From an uncultured Mollicutes bacterium (GTDB taxonomy: Bacteria; Bacillota_I; Bacilli_A; RF39; UBA660), in contig URRF01000002.1 in NCBI GenBank assembly GCA_900550145.1, forward strand, positions 1 through 64,000: 64,000 nucleotides of DNA, given 5' to 3'. The notes below the pieces were generated by a model. The model was not told where the DNA came from and searched no databases. It saw only the letters and a list, made by a program, of their open reading frames with translations. The position numbers were made by a program, and so were the translations under genes. Each line of letters opens with the position of its first letter. The stretch's first letter is position 1. Shown one piece after another: positions 1 through 7,583 of the stretch.

Positions 1-158
1 ACAATAACTACTTTTCTTTTTTATGCTATTATTGTAAAAGACAAATTACAATTTAGTAATTAGTTAGAAAAATAGTAATTTGCAAAAGTAAACTTTAAGT
101 ATGTGTAAAAATTTAGTGTTATAAAATATAATTTTAATTGTTGAAGGGAGAGATTTAT

Positions 159-881
159 ATGAATCAAGAAAAAATAGGAAAATTTATTTCAACAATGAGA
201 AAGAAAAAGGATTTAACACAAGAACAACTTGCCGAAAAATTAAATGTAAGTAAGAATGCAGTAAGTAAATGGGAAAGAGGATTGAATCTACCAGATGCTT
301 CAATTATGCAAGATGTTTGTAGTATATTAGATATTTCTTTAAATGAATTATTTGCTGGTGAAAAATTAAACAAAGATGAGCAAATAAAACACTCTGAACA
401 AACTATAATTAATATTTTAAAGAATCAAAAGCATAGAAATAAAATATATAAAATATGTCTATCAATTTTGATTGTAGTTGTATTAATTATTATTGGGAGA
501 TTTACTTTAATTAAAATGGGATATATAATGGATGATAATTTAAAATATACACAAGTCTATATTGCTGAATATGGGGATGTAAAAGGAAATGTAGATATTA
601 ATTCATTTGGAAAAAAGAATATTGCTTTTGATATTGGAGCAAATAAATATGGAGAAGCAGTATTCAAAAATCCTAGTAAAGCACTTAAAGTATTAAAGAG
701 AGATTATAAAGATGGTATAAAGTTAATTCAAAGAGAATTTAATTTATTGCCATTAAATAGATTTAATTATAAATCATATGGAACATTTGGATGGCAAGTA
801 ACAATTGGTACAGAAGAAGAAAAAGAACAAGCAAGATTTGTTTCATCATTTATGGATATATATGAAAATAGTTTCAACTAA
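159..881 (+). CDS. Membrane-anchored XRE-family transcriptional regulator
   Basis: 240-residue protein. Residues about 4-60 form an XRE/Cro helix-turn-helix (MRKKKDLTQEQLAEKLNVSK then NAVSKWERG), as in DNA-binding repressors. A hydrophobic stretch near residues 97-117 is one membrane span, followed by an outward-facing C-terminal domain of about 120 residues that I do not recognise. The reading frame is open from a TTG at 138, but the GAAGGGAGAG ribosome site at 143-152 fits the ATG at 159. A terminator follows directly. The next gene encodes a small membrane protein, so the regulator may sense an envelope signal and control a neighbour; that is inference. No promoter operator could be identified. 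Confidence 0.85.
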   Translation: MNQEKIGKFISTMRKKKDLTQEQLAEKLNVSKNAVSKWERGLNLPDASIMQDVCSILDISLNELFAGEKLNKDEQIKHSEQTIINILKNQKHRNKIYKICLSILIVVVLIIIGRFTLIKMGYIMDDNLKYTQVYIAEYGDVKGNVDINSFGKKNIAFDIGANKYGEAVFKNPSKALKVLKRDYKDGIKLIQREFNLLPLNRFNYKSYGTFGWQVTIGTEEEKEQARFVSSFMDIYENSFN

Positions 882-905
882 TCCGACAACTTACAATTAA
901 TCGAG

Positions 906-933
906 CAGATCAATTATGGTGGTCTGTTTTTTT
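906..933 (+). terminator. Intrinsic terminator after XRE regulator
   Basis: CAGATC at 906-911 pairs with GGTCTG at 921-926 (one G-T wobble), followed by seven T residues at 927-933. Confidence 0.7.
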
Positions 934-964
934 ATACAATAAATTAAGCAAAGGAGGAATGCTA

Positions 965-1231
965 TTGAATAAAATAGGAAAAATATTAAAGCAAGAAAGA
1001 AAAATGTTAGTTAATACATTAATAGTTGCTGATGTATGTTTAATAATATTATTTATCTTATTAGCAATATTAGGAAGTCCATATCAATCATGGGATTATA
1101 GTGATCCAGAGTGGTCAGTAATTGGAACTTTATGGCATCCGTTTGAATGGGTATATTTCAAAGTAGCTCCACTTATGGTTATTGTTATAACAGCAATACT
1201 TGGAATAATATTTGTTAAAAGAAATAAATAA
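965..1231 (+). CDS. Small two-span membrane protein
   Basis: 88-residue protein with a basic N-terminus, a hydrophobic span near residues 18-37, an outer loop rich in W, P and D (about 40-65) and a second span near 66-84 ending in KRNK. The start chosen is TTG at 965: the AGGAGG at 952-957 is seven bases from it but only one base from the in-frame ATG at 959. No family recognised. It sits 83 bases downstream of the XRE regulator across a terminator, so it may be separately transcribed. The topology (both ends inside, aromatic loop outside) is compatible with an immunity or sensor role, but nothing shows this. Confidence 0.65.
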   Translation: MNKIGKILKQERKMLVNTLIVADVCLIILFILLAILGSPYQSWDYSDPEWSVIGTLWHPFEWVYFKVAPLMVIVITAILGIIFVKRNK

Positions 1232-1251
1232 TAAATTACAATTTATCGTTG

Positions 1252-1279
1252 AGATCAACTTTAATAGTTGATCTTTTTT
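1252..1279 (+). terminator. Intrinsic terminator
   Basis: Perfect 8-bp stem AGATCAAC at 1252-1259 with GTTGATCT at 1267-1274, then a T run to 1279. Confidence 0.75.
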
Positions 1280-1288
1280 ACTTTTTAT

Positions 1289-1575
1289 AAATAGGATGAT
1301 TTCATATATAAATATTAGTATATGTGAAAAAGCAGGATAAGAAACTTGTGCAACTATACTAAACTTTTCCTTATTTCATAAGGGTTTAGTGTTACACAAT
1401 ACTGATTTCGTACTTACGAAATTCAACCTACGAGGTAGGTTGATATTAGGTTGATATGAAAGTTAAACCTTATAAAATAAAGCATTTAATATTTATTAAA
1501 TCATCCTACTTGATTATTTTTTGTAAAATTTATAGGATGATTAAAGACTAACATAATTTTGGCTATGTTAGTCTT
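1289..1575. repeat. Cluster of inverted repeats between two genes
   Basis: This 330-base gap holds no plausible gene but five inverted repeats: a perfect 8-bp hairpin ATTTCGTA-CT-TACGAAAT near 1405-1422; a 9-bp hairpin TCAACCTAC-GAG-GTAGGTTGA just after it; CTAAAC/GTTTAG around a nested CCTTAT/ATAAGG near 1360-1390; an element AGGATGATT that occurs at about 1292, inverted at about 1500 and again at about 1530; and an 11-bp stem AGACTAACATA/TATGTTAGTCT at 1543-1575 overlapping the recombinase stop codon. The last can act as a terminator on the + strand (T-rich tail). The set may be a recombinase binding region or a structured RNA; neither is shown. Confidence 0.6.
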
Positions 1576-3398
1576 TCTTTTTCTAATTTATCAAATAGTT
1601 TCTTATAAATTTCTTTCCCATCTTTATCTTTAAACATAGATAAGTCTAAAGTAATAACGCCTAATTTAAAATCATCTTTTTTTCTCTTATCTCCAATACC
1701 AATTAATCTAATTATTTTTTCAACATCGTTATTTTGAGTATAATTAAATCTATTTTCTTTTTCATCAATTTCACTTATATAATAGTTTAATTTATAATCT
1801 CCAACATATTTTTCTAATCTTTTAAAATAATTTTCTGCTTCTTTCATAGTTTTAAGTTCATGATTTAGTTTTAGTGGTATTCCATATTCATCTTCATACA
1901 TATACACATTACAAGGTGTATTAAATTTATAGTGATTATATATCATATCCTCTAAATAATTTTTTCTAAATTCAATATTAGATATTTCAAATTTATTGTT
2001 TTTCTTTTCAATAGTTATATTATCAATATATTTACCAATTATTTTTTGTTTATCTTCTTTTGATTTATTAGACCAATTATTTAAAACATCTGGGTTAGTA
2101 TAAAATTCTATTTCTTGTATATCTTGTATAATTAATAAATCATTAAGGGTGAAACTTAAATCCTCATATTGTTTTTGTCCTTTTTGCCTTTTTTCTAAAT
2201 CAGATTTTTGATATTCGATATGTTTTATTTCTTTATCAAAATCTTCTAGTTTTACAACACCTTTAATATAAGCTGTTTTAATTCTATCTAGTTGTTTATC
2301 TAAATCTTTAATTTCTTTTTTATAATCTTCTGTTTTATCTTCTAATTTTGATTTAATAAATGGCGTATAGTAATTATTAATAAGGTCATCTTGTTTAGCA
2401 AGTTCTAGCATAAATGCTTTTAATTCTTTTTCAATATCTATTTCATTGAAATAAGTTTTACAAGTATTACATTTATAGTAATAGTATTTTTTACCATTAG
2501 TTTTTGTAGTAGCATGACCACCTAGAAAATTACCACATTTAGAACATTTTAACTTATTAGTAAATAAATAAGTTGCTGTTCTTTCATAATGTCTAGCATT
2601 TCTTAATTTTTGATACTGACAACTTTCCCATTTCTCTTTTGAAACAATAGGTTCAATAACATTTTCATAATAAGTTGGGTGTTTTGTTCTTTTGCCATTT
2701 ACATAATCGCCTTTATAAAGTTCATTAGATAATATCTTTTGTATTGTAGAATCGTACCAATTAGTTTTTCCTAATACTTTTTCTTTATTATAGATATTAG
2801 CAATTGCTTGATGACTTTTACCTTCTAAATATAAATCAAATATTCTAACTATTATATCTTTAGTTAGTGGATCAGGTACTAACTTTTTGTTTTCTCTTTT
2901 AAAACCTAATCCAGTTCTATTAGGAATATGACCGTTTTTAATTGCACCTGCCATACCAAATTTAGTTCTTTCAGAACACTTTTCAATTTCATTTTGAGAA
3001 ACACTAGTCATTATTCTCATAACCATACGACCATTGGATGTAGTAGTGTTTGATTCATCAGCCATACAATCTATATCACATTCATAGTCATTAACAAATT
3101 TCATTAATTTTTCAATGTCATATACAGAACGAGTTAATCTGTCTAGTTTTAAAGCAACAATAACATTAATATTACCTTTTTTAACATCTTCTATCATTTC
3201 TTGATAAGCAGGTCTTTTGTCATTTTTAGCACTTATTCCTGCATCTTGATACACTTTATAAATATTATATCTTTTAAATTTACAAAACTCTTTTAATCTT
3301 TCTTCTTGTTCTCTCAAACTAAATCCTTCTCTTGCTTGGTCAAAAGTAGAAACTCTAATATATATACCAGCACTTTTGATTTTTTCATCCATATTCAT
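1563..3398 (-). CDS. Large serine recombinase (site-specific integrase)
   Basis: 611 residues from the ATG at 3398, which has AAAGGAG five bases upstream; an upstream in-frame extension to 3437 has no ribosome site. Residues about 10-150 are the resolvase catalytic domain (IYIRVSTFDQAREGFS with the nucleophile Ser, then LDRLTRS), followed by the Recombinase domain (TGLGFKRE), a zinc-ribbon with CSKCG and CNTC, and a long coiled coil. This is the domain order of large serine integrases that move phages, ICEs and integrative elements. It marks 1-3.9 kb as a mobile or formerly mobile segment; the att sites could not be assigned. A promoter at 3557-3584 and a short upstream ORF precede it. Confidence 0.92.
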   Translation of the reverse strand: MNMDEKIKSAGIYIRVSTFDQAREGFSLREQEERLKEFCKFKRYNIYKVYQDAGISAKNDKRPAYQEMIEDVKKGNINVIVALKLDRLTRSVYDIEKLMKFVNDYECDIDCMADESNTTTSNGRMVMRIMTSVSQNEIEKCSERTKFGMAGAIKNGHIPNRTGLGFKRENKKLVPDPLTKDIIVRIFDLYLEGKSHQAIANIYNKEKVLGKTNWYDSTIQKILSNELYKGDYVNGKRTKHPTYYENVIEPIVSKEKWESCQYQKLRNARHYERTATYLFTNKLKCSKCGNFLGGHATTKTNGKKYYYYKCNTCKTYFNEIDIEKELKAFMLELAKQDDLINNYYTPFIKSKLEDKTEDYKKEIKDLDKQLDRIKTAYIKGVVKLEDFDKEIKHIEYQKSDLEKRQKGQKQYEDLSFTLNDLLIIQDIQEIEFYTNPDVLNNWSNKSKEDKQKIIGKYIDNITIEKKNNKFEISNIEFRKNYLEDMIYNHYKFNTPCNVYMYEDEYGIPLKLNHELKTMKEAENYFKRLEKYVGDYKLNYYISEIDEKENRFNYTQNNDVEKIIRLIGIGDKRKKDDFKLGVITLDLSMFKDKDGKEIYKKLFDKLEKERLT

Positions 3399-3441
3399 AT
3401 CAACTCCTTTTCTAATAAAAAAAGAAGCTAAAAACACTAGT

Positions 3442-3501
3442 TTAAACTAATATCTTTAACTTCCTATAAAATTCAATATAATATTTTGTTTGCTTTTTCA
3501 T
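3442..3501 (-). CDS. Possible 19-residue upstream ORF of the recombinase
   Basis: ATG at 3501 with a GTGAGG ribosome-like site just upstream encodes a basic, tyrosine-rich 19-mer that ends in a 12-base palindrome TAGTTTAAACTA. It lies between the recombinase promoter and gene. It could be a leader peptide or chance; only spacing supports it. Confidence 0.25.
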   Translation of the reverse strand: MKKQTKYYIEFYRKLKILV

Positions 3502-3556
3502 GTAGTACCTCACTTTCTAATAAAAGACTAGATACTGCTTCCTTTATTGGTTTTAT

Positions 3557-3584
3557 ATTGTATCATTTATTTTTAGTTTGTCAA
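3557..3584 (-). promoter_or_regulatory. Sigma-A-type promoter for recombinase
   Basis: On the minus strand, TTGACA (3584-3579) and TACAAT (3562-3557) separated by 16 bases. The transcript would have a leader of about 150 bases before the recombinase start. Confidence 0.7.
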
Positions 3585-3590
3585 ACCATA

Positions 3591-3860
3591 TTAGTTCATT
3601 TTTAAGTATTGTTCTAAATCTTTAAACTTAATTTTGTTATTATAACCGTTTATAAAGACATTTTCACTATCTTCAAATATTAAGTAGTCATTGCCTTTAA
3701 CTTTCAAAATATGGGGTTTTACATAGGCTATATTAGTATTTTTAAGATTTATAATATATCCATTAGTAAAGGAATATTCCACATAAGCAAACTTACATAT
3801 CATTTCAATCTTTCTTTTTAATTCTTCACTTATTACAAGTTTTTTAGTTTCTATTGTCAT
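3591..3860 (-). CDS. Hypothetical 89-residue protein
   Basis: Small soluble protein beginning MTIETKKLVISEELKRKIE, with AAAGGA eleven bases upstream of the ATG. A first helical part with the pattern of a short regulator is followed by a beta-rich half (YIINLKN, YVKPHILKVKG, YLIFEDSENVFING). No family recognised. It is transcribed toward the recombinase promoter, between that gene and tRNA-Gly, so it probably belongs to the same accessory segment; a recombination directionality factor is one possibility, unsupported by any motif. Confidence 0.55.
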   Translation of the reverse strand: MTIETKKLVISEELKRKIEMICKFAYVEYSFTNGYIINLKNTNIAYVKPHILKVKGNDYLIFEDSENVFINGYNNKIKFKDLEQYLKMN

Positions 3861-3888
3861 AACTCATCACTTTCCTTTCTTAAATAAC

Positions 3889-3913
3889 AAAAAAACTAAC
3901 TATTTCTAGTTAG
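3889..3913 (-). terminator. Terminator of tRNA-Gly transcript
   Basis: Read on the minus strand: 7-bp stem CTAACTA/TAGTTAG with a 4-base loop followed by seven T. A second perfect 9-bp hairpin (3926-3946) without a T run lies between it and the tRNA. Confidence 0.75.
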
Positions 3914-3956
3914 CATTTATTACTTAAACTCGAAAAGTTCGAGTTTCCTATCAATC

Positions 3957-4030
3957 TGGAGCAGGTGATGGGAATCGAACCCACGTGGTTAGCTTGGAAG
4001 GCTAAAGTTCTACCATTAAACTACACCTGC
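3957..4030 (-). tRNA. tRNA-Gly (anticodon TCC)
   Basis: 74-nt cloverleaf with acceptor stem GCAGGTG/CACCTGC, D arm GTTTAATGGTAGAAC, anticodon stem TTAGC/GCTAA around loop CTTCCAA (anticodon TCC, reads GGA/GGG), T arm GTGGG-TTCGATT-CCCAT and an encoded CCA tail. It stands at the boundary between the recombinase segment and the cotJ genes; tRNA genes are frequent integration targets, but no second copy of its 3' end was seen in this window. Confidence 0.96.
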
Positions 4031-4108
4031 ATCAGTAGGCACTTTTAATTATACGTATTTTTTAAGTTAAGTCAATACATTTTAGAAAAAAAGTAGATTT
4101 CTATTTAG

Positions 4109-4131
4109 AAAAAAAGTAGATTTCTCTACTT
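4109..4131 (-). terminator. Terminator of cotJ operon
   Basis: Minus-strand stem AAGTAGA/TCTACTT (loop GAAA) overlapping the cotJC stop codon and followed by a T tract. The T tract plus the 3' stem arm is repeated once immediately downstream (4081-4106), giving a tandem duplicate of TCTACTTTTTTTCTAAA. Confidence 0.8.
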
Positions 4132-4690
4132 ATTGTAATCCTTTTTCTACATATTCATCAAACAATTCTTTAAATCTTTGATAGTGAACAACTTCTCTTT
4201 GCCTCAAAAATGAAAGGGGTGCTAAAAGATCAGGATCATTTGTAAGATTTATTAAATTCTCATAAGTTGCCCTTGCTTTTTGCTCAGCTGCCATATCTTC
4301 TGCTAAATCAGCAAGTGGATCACCTGTAACAGCAAAGTATGCAACAGTAAATGGTACACCATTCGAATCAGTAGGATATATACCATAACCATGTTCAGTA
4401 TATTGACTTTCTAATCCAGCTGCCTTCATTTCTTCCAGAGTGGCTCCTTTAGTTAATTGATATATCATAGTAGATATCATTTCAGCATGTGCCATTTCTT
4501 CAGTTCCTATATCAGTAAGCAATGCTTTACCTCTATTATCTGGCATTGTATATCTTTGATTAAGATATCTCAAAGAAGCTCCCAATTCACCATTCGCGCC
4601 ACCTAATTGAGTAATAATATTTTTTGCCATTTTTAAATCTTTCTTTTTAATATCGATAGGAAATTGCAATTTCTTTTCATAAGCCCACAT
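4130..4690 (-). CDS. cotJC: Spore coat protein CotJC (manganese-catalase-like)
   Basis: 186 residues, the usual CotJC length. The protein starts MWAYEKKLQFPI, and shows ferritin-like helices with metal-ligand type Glu and His residues: GTEEMAHAEMISTM near 61-74 and REVVHYQRFKEL near 164-175. CotJC belongs to the manganese catalase family and is a coat component made in the mother cell. It follows the cotJA/B gene by three bases, with a GGAGT site inside the preceding stop region, so the two are cotranslated. Its presence implies that this lineage can or could sporulate. Confidence 0.95.
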   Translation of the reverse strand: MWAYEKKLQFPIDIKKKDLKMAKNIITQLGGANGELGASLRYLNQRYTMPDNRGKALLTDIGTEEMAHAEMISTMIYQLTKGATLEEMKAAGLESQYTEHGYGIYPTDSNGVPFTVAYFAVTGDPLADLAEDMAAEQKARATYENLINLTNDPDLLAPLSFLRQREVVHYQRFKELFDEYVEKGLQ

Positions 4691-4693
4691 ATT

Positions 4694-5125
4694 TTACACT
4701 CCTTCCCATGGCCATGGACTATCTTCCCAAGCCCAAGGTACTTCCTTTAATTCATTTCCAGTAAGAGTTAACGGTTCAAATTTATTATTGTATTCTTTAA
4801 TAAGATCACTTGTTTTCTTATCATACTGATTATATAAATTTATTCTTTCCTTATCATTTGGAAAATTATCTAAATACAAATTCAATTCATGAGCATAAAA
4901 ACCATTTTTCATTATCTCTAATAATAATTTTTGTCTCTCGTTTTTAGGCACAAAATTGTATGTTTGTTTCTTATAAGGCCAATAAATATTTGTAAATATA
5001 TTACCTCTTTTAAACCCCTCTTGAACACTAGTAAGATTTTTTTGTATTAATTTATCTTCTTCAATGTCAGTCGCATCATTAACATTATAGTAATTTTCAT
5101 AATACATGTTATTAACGTTATTCAT
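4694..5125 (-). CDS. cotJB: Spore coat protein, CotJA-CotJB fusion
   Basis: 143 residues where CotJB alone is about 85-90. The C-terminal half (about 62-143) is CotJB: KLLLEIMKNGFYAHELNLYLD, then NPxD-like NDKERINLYNQY, and the tryptophan-rich end PWAWEDSPWPWEG. The N-terminal part carries SVQEGFKRGNIFTNIYWPY (about 33-51), which matches the CotJA core (ALxxGTLWxxLYxPY). In Bacillus subtilis cotJA and cotJB are separate genes, so this looks like a fusion. AGGAGG lies six bases before the ATG. A CATACTAT box at 5141-5149, resembling the -10 of mother-cell sigma factors, is nearby but very close to the ribosome site. Confidence 0.85.
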   Translation of the reverse strand: MNNVNNMYYENYYNVNDATDIEEDKLIQKNLTSVQEGFKRGNIFTNIYWPYKKQTYNFVPKNERQKLLLEIMKNGFYAHELNLYLDNFPNDKERINLYNQYDKKTSDLIKEYNNKFEPLTLTGNELKEVPWAWEDSPWPWEGV

Positions 5126-5222
5126 AATTACCTCCTATAACATAGTATGATATAAGTAAAAAGTGGAATGGGTTTTTGTAAAGGGTTTAATGAACTAAGT
5201 AACAAACACAATTTTATTTGTA

Positions 5223-5251
5223 TTGATATTTATAAATAAAATGTATATAAT
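5223..5251 (+). promoter_or_regulatory. Promoter
   Basis: TTGATA at 5223-5228 and TATAAT at 5246-5251, spacer 17. Confidence 0.7.
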
Positions 5252-5271
5252 ACTATTAAGGAAGTGATTAA

Positions 5272-6096
5272 ATGATACAAAGTAAAAACAAAGTAGAAAA
5301 ATGTTCAAACACACTTATAATAGTATTTATGGCTTTATATCTTCTAAGTGGATTATCACTTGGAGTAAGCTTATTAACAGGAAATTTTGCAGAAATAAAA
5401 GAATATACAAAGATAGATTGTATTTATGATACACTAAATTCTATCATTGCATTTGCAATAATGGGTATTGGATTAATTATTTTAAATAGTGATAAAGTTG
5501 ATTTATATAGTAATGAATATGCAACAAGTAAACAAGCATTTAATTTATTTTTTACATTTAACATATTAGGAGCATTCCTAGAGTTATTTTCAATGATTCT
5601 TAAATACTTTTTATATAAAGAATTTTCATTATATGCACTTGTAGTATTATTAGTAGCAAATGTACCAGTATATATATTATCTTATTTATTCATTCGCAAT
5701 CATAATGTATTAAGTAAAGATAACGATAAAAGAACTAATATAGTAAATTTCATAATTGTATATTTACTTATGTCATGTGCTTGTAATATTATTACATTAC
5801 TAATTACATTTATATTTGGCAAAATAGAATTTTTGCCATTCATAGAAAGAGAAGCAATAACAATCGTATCAGCATTTATAATACTAGTTGCATATAGATT
5901 AACAAATCAACAACCAGAAAGGGTAAAAGATAAAAAAATAGTAGTAGAAGAAACTAAAACTAATGAAATAAAAGATGCAGTTATTGTAGAGGAAAATGAA
6001 AAAGAAACAAATGAAAACATTGAATTAAAAAATAATAATAAAAGAAAACAGAAAACAAAGAATGTAGAAAAAAATAAAGACAAAAAACATGAATAA
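5272..6096 (+). CDS. Polytopic membrane protein with charged tail
   Basis: 274 residues. About six hydrophobic spans (near 15-35, 55-72, 90-110, 118-140, 155-180, 190-207) are followed by a highly charged, low-complexity cytoplasmic tail of about 65 residues rich in K, E and N (for example KETNENIELKNNNKRKQKTK). No family recognised; the layout suggests an integral membrane protein of unknown role. AAGGAAGTG precedes the ATG and its own promoter lies at 5223-5251. A 10-bp hairpin overlapping the stop codon ends the transcript before the MurE-like gene. Confidence 0.7.
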   Translation: MIQSKNKVEKCSNTLIIVFMALYLLSGLSLGVSLLTGNFAEIKEYTKIDCIYDTLNSIIAFAIMGIGLIILNSDKVDLYSNEYATSKQAFNLFFTFNILGAFLELFSMILKYFLYKEFSLYALVVLLVANVPVYILSYLFIRNHNVLSKDNDKRTNIVNFIIVYLLMSCACNIITLLITFIFGKIEFLPFIEREAITIVSAFIILVAYRLTNQQPERVKDKKIVVEETKTNEIKDAVIVEENEKETNENIELKNNNKRKQKTKNVEKNKDKKHE

Positions 6097-6116
6097 ATTA
6101 AACATTATTCATGTTT
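6085..6116 (+). terminator. Hairpin terminator overlapping stop codon
   Basis: Perfect 10-bp stem AAACATGAAT (6085-6094) with ATTCATGTTT (6107-6116). The T tail is short, so efficiency is uncertain. Confidence 0.6.
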
Positions 6117-6135
6117 TCTCATATACTACAGTGTG

Positions 6136-7494
6136 ATGAATATGAATATAAAAACAAATTCTAAGAGAATAAAAAAGGGAGATACTTTTATTGCACTAAA
6201 AGGAATGACATATGATGGGCATGATTATATAGAAGAAGCAATAGAAAATGGTGCAGAAAAAATAATATGTGAACATGGTGAATATAACGTACAAACAATT
6301 ATTGTCCCTTCTACAAAAGAATATTTAAATAATTATTTAGATACCAATTACTACAATAAAATAAAAGATATTACATTAATAGGAATAACAGGCACTAATG
6401 GAAAAACCACATCTTGTTATTTTATATATGAACTATTAAAAATGTTAGATGTTAAATGTGCTTACATAGGAACAATTGGTTTTTTCATAGATAAAAAAGA
6501 AAGAGATTTAAATAATACAACACCAGAAATACTTGAATTATATGAAATGTTTTTAGAATGTAAAAGTAGAGGTGTAAATGTAATAGTTATGGAAGTATCA
6601 AGTCATGCACTTGAATTAGATAGAGTACATGGATTAAAATTTAACTACGTTTGTTTTACAAATCTTACGGTTGATCATTTATTATTTCATAAAACTATGG
6701 ATAATTATTTAAACGCCAAGAAAAAATTATTTAATATGTTAAAAAAAGATGCAATTAGTATTACTAATGTTGATGATAAATATAAAGATAATTTCTTATT
6801 AGATGATACTATTACTTACGGAGAATCTAAAAGTGATTTTAATATAATAAAATATAAACTAAAGCTAGATAAAACTATATATAAATTAAGATATAATAAT
6901 AAAAATTATAAAGTTAAAATGAATGTAATAGGTAAATATAATATTTATAACTCATTAGTAGCAATTATAGTTTTAGTAAATATGGGATACAATATAAAGA
7001 AAGTTATTAAACTTTTTAAAAGAATTAAACTTCCTAGTGGTAGGTTAGACATGATCAAATATAAGAAAAATGTTATATTTGTAGATTATGCTCATACACC
7101 AGATGCAGTTAAAAATGTACTTACTAACGCAATTAAATTTAAAAAAAACAAAATATATACAATAATTGGCTGCGGTGGAAACAGAGATAAAACAAAAAGA
7201 AAAGATATGGGAATTATAGCAACAGAATTAAGTGATTATGTTATATTTACTAATGATAATCCTAGAAATGAAGATGAGATGAAAATAGTAAATGATATGA
7301 TAAACGGCATAATAAATGAAAACTATGAAGTAATATTAGATAGAAGTAAAGCAATAAAAAGAGGTATAGATTTATTAAATAAAAAAGATATTTTATTTAT
7401 ACTTGGAAAAGGTCATGAAGAATATCAACTTATAAATGGAATAAAACATCATTTTAGTGATAAAGAAGAGGTTTTAAATTATATTAACAAATAG
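6136..7494 (+). CDS. murE: UDP-N-acetylmuramyl peptide ligase, MurE type (DNPR motif)
   Basis: 452 residues. Mur ligases add an amino acid to UDP-MurNAc-dipeptide using ATP, in cytosolic peptidoglycan synthesis. Visible: N-terminal domain DTFIALKGMTYDGHDYI, P-loop GITGTNGKTTS (about 85-95), central TPEILELYEMF and HALELDRV, and C-terminal DNPRNED near 374-380. DNPR is the motif of enzymes adding meso-diaminopimelate in Escherichia coli and Bacillus MurE. Starts possible are GTG 6133, ATG 6136 and ATG 6142; no real ribosome site precedes them, and a TATACT box at 6122-6127 would give an almost leaderless mRNA. A second, different MurE-like gene lies at 10402-11832. Confidence 0.9.
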   Translation: MNMNIKTNSKRIKKGDTFIALKGMTYDGHDYIEEAIENGAEKIICEHGEYNVQTIIVPSTKEYLNNYLDTNYYNKIKDITLIGITGTNGKTTSCYFIYELLKMLDVKCAYIGTIGFFIDKKERDLNNTTPEILELYEMFLECKSRGVNVIVMEVSSHALELDRVHGLKFNYVCFTNLTVDHLLFHKTMDNYLNAKKKLFNMLKKDAISITNVDDKYKDNFLLDDTITYGESKSDFNIIKYKLKLDKTIYKLRYNNKNYKVKMNVIGKYNIYNSLVAIIVLVNMGYNIKKVIKLFKRIKLPSGRLDMIKYKKNVIFVDYAHTPDAVKNVLTNAIKFKKNKIYTIIGCGGNRDKTKRKDMGIIATELSDYVIFTNDNPRNEDEMKIVNDMINGIINENYEVILDRSKAIKRGIDLLNKKDILFILGKGHEEYQLINGIKHHFSDKEEVLNYINK

Positions 7495-7510
7495 CAATAA
7501 AGTAAATATT

Positions 7511-7538
7511 AATGTAAACTAAACAGTTTACATTTTTC
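7511..7538 (+). terminator. Intrinsic terminator
   Basis: 9-bp stem AATGTAAAC (7511-7519) with GTTTACATT (7526-7534) then T residues; an outer stem AAAGTAAA/TTTTACTTT flanks it. Confidence 0.8.
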
Positions 7539-7583
7539 CTGTTTTACTTTATACTTATTATTAGTGTTTAAGGACGTGATATT

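Noticed and set aside
3957..4030. tRNA-Gly as attachment site of the 1563-3398 recombinase
   Set aside because: No direct repeat of the tRNA 3' end was found on the other side of the recombinase segment within the window.
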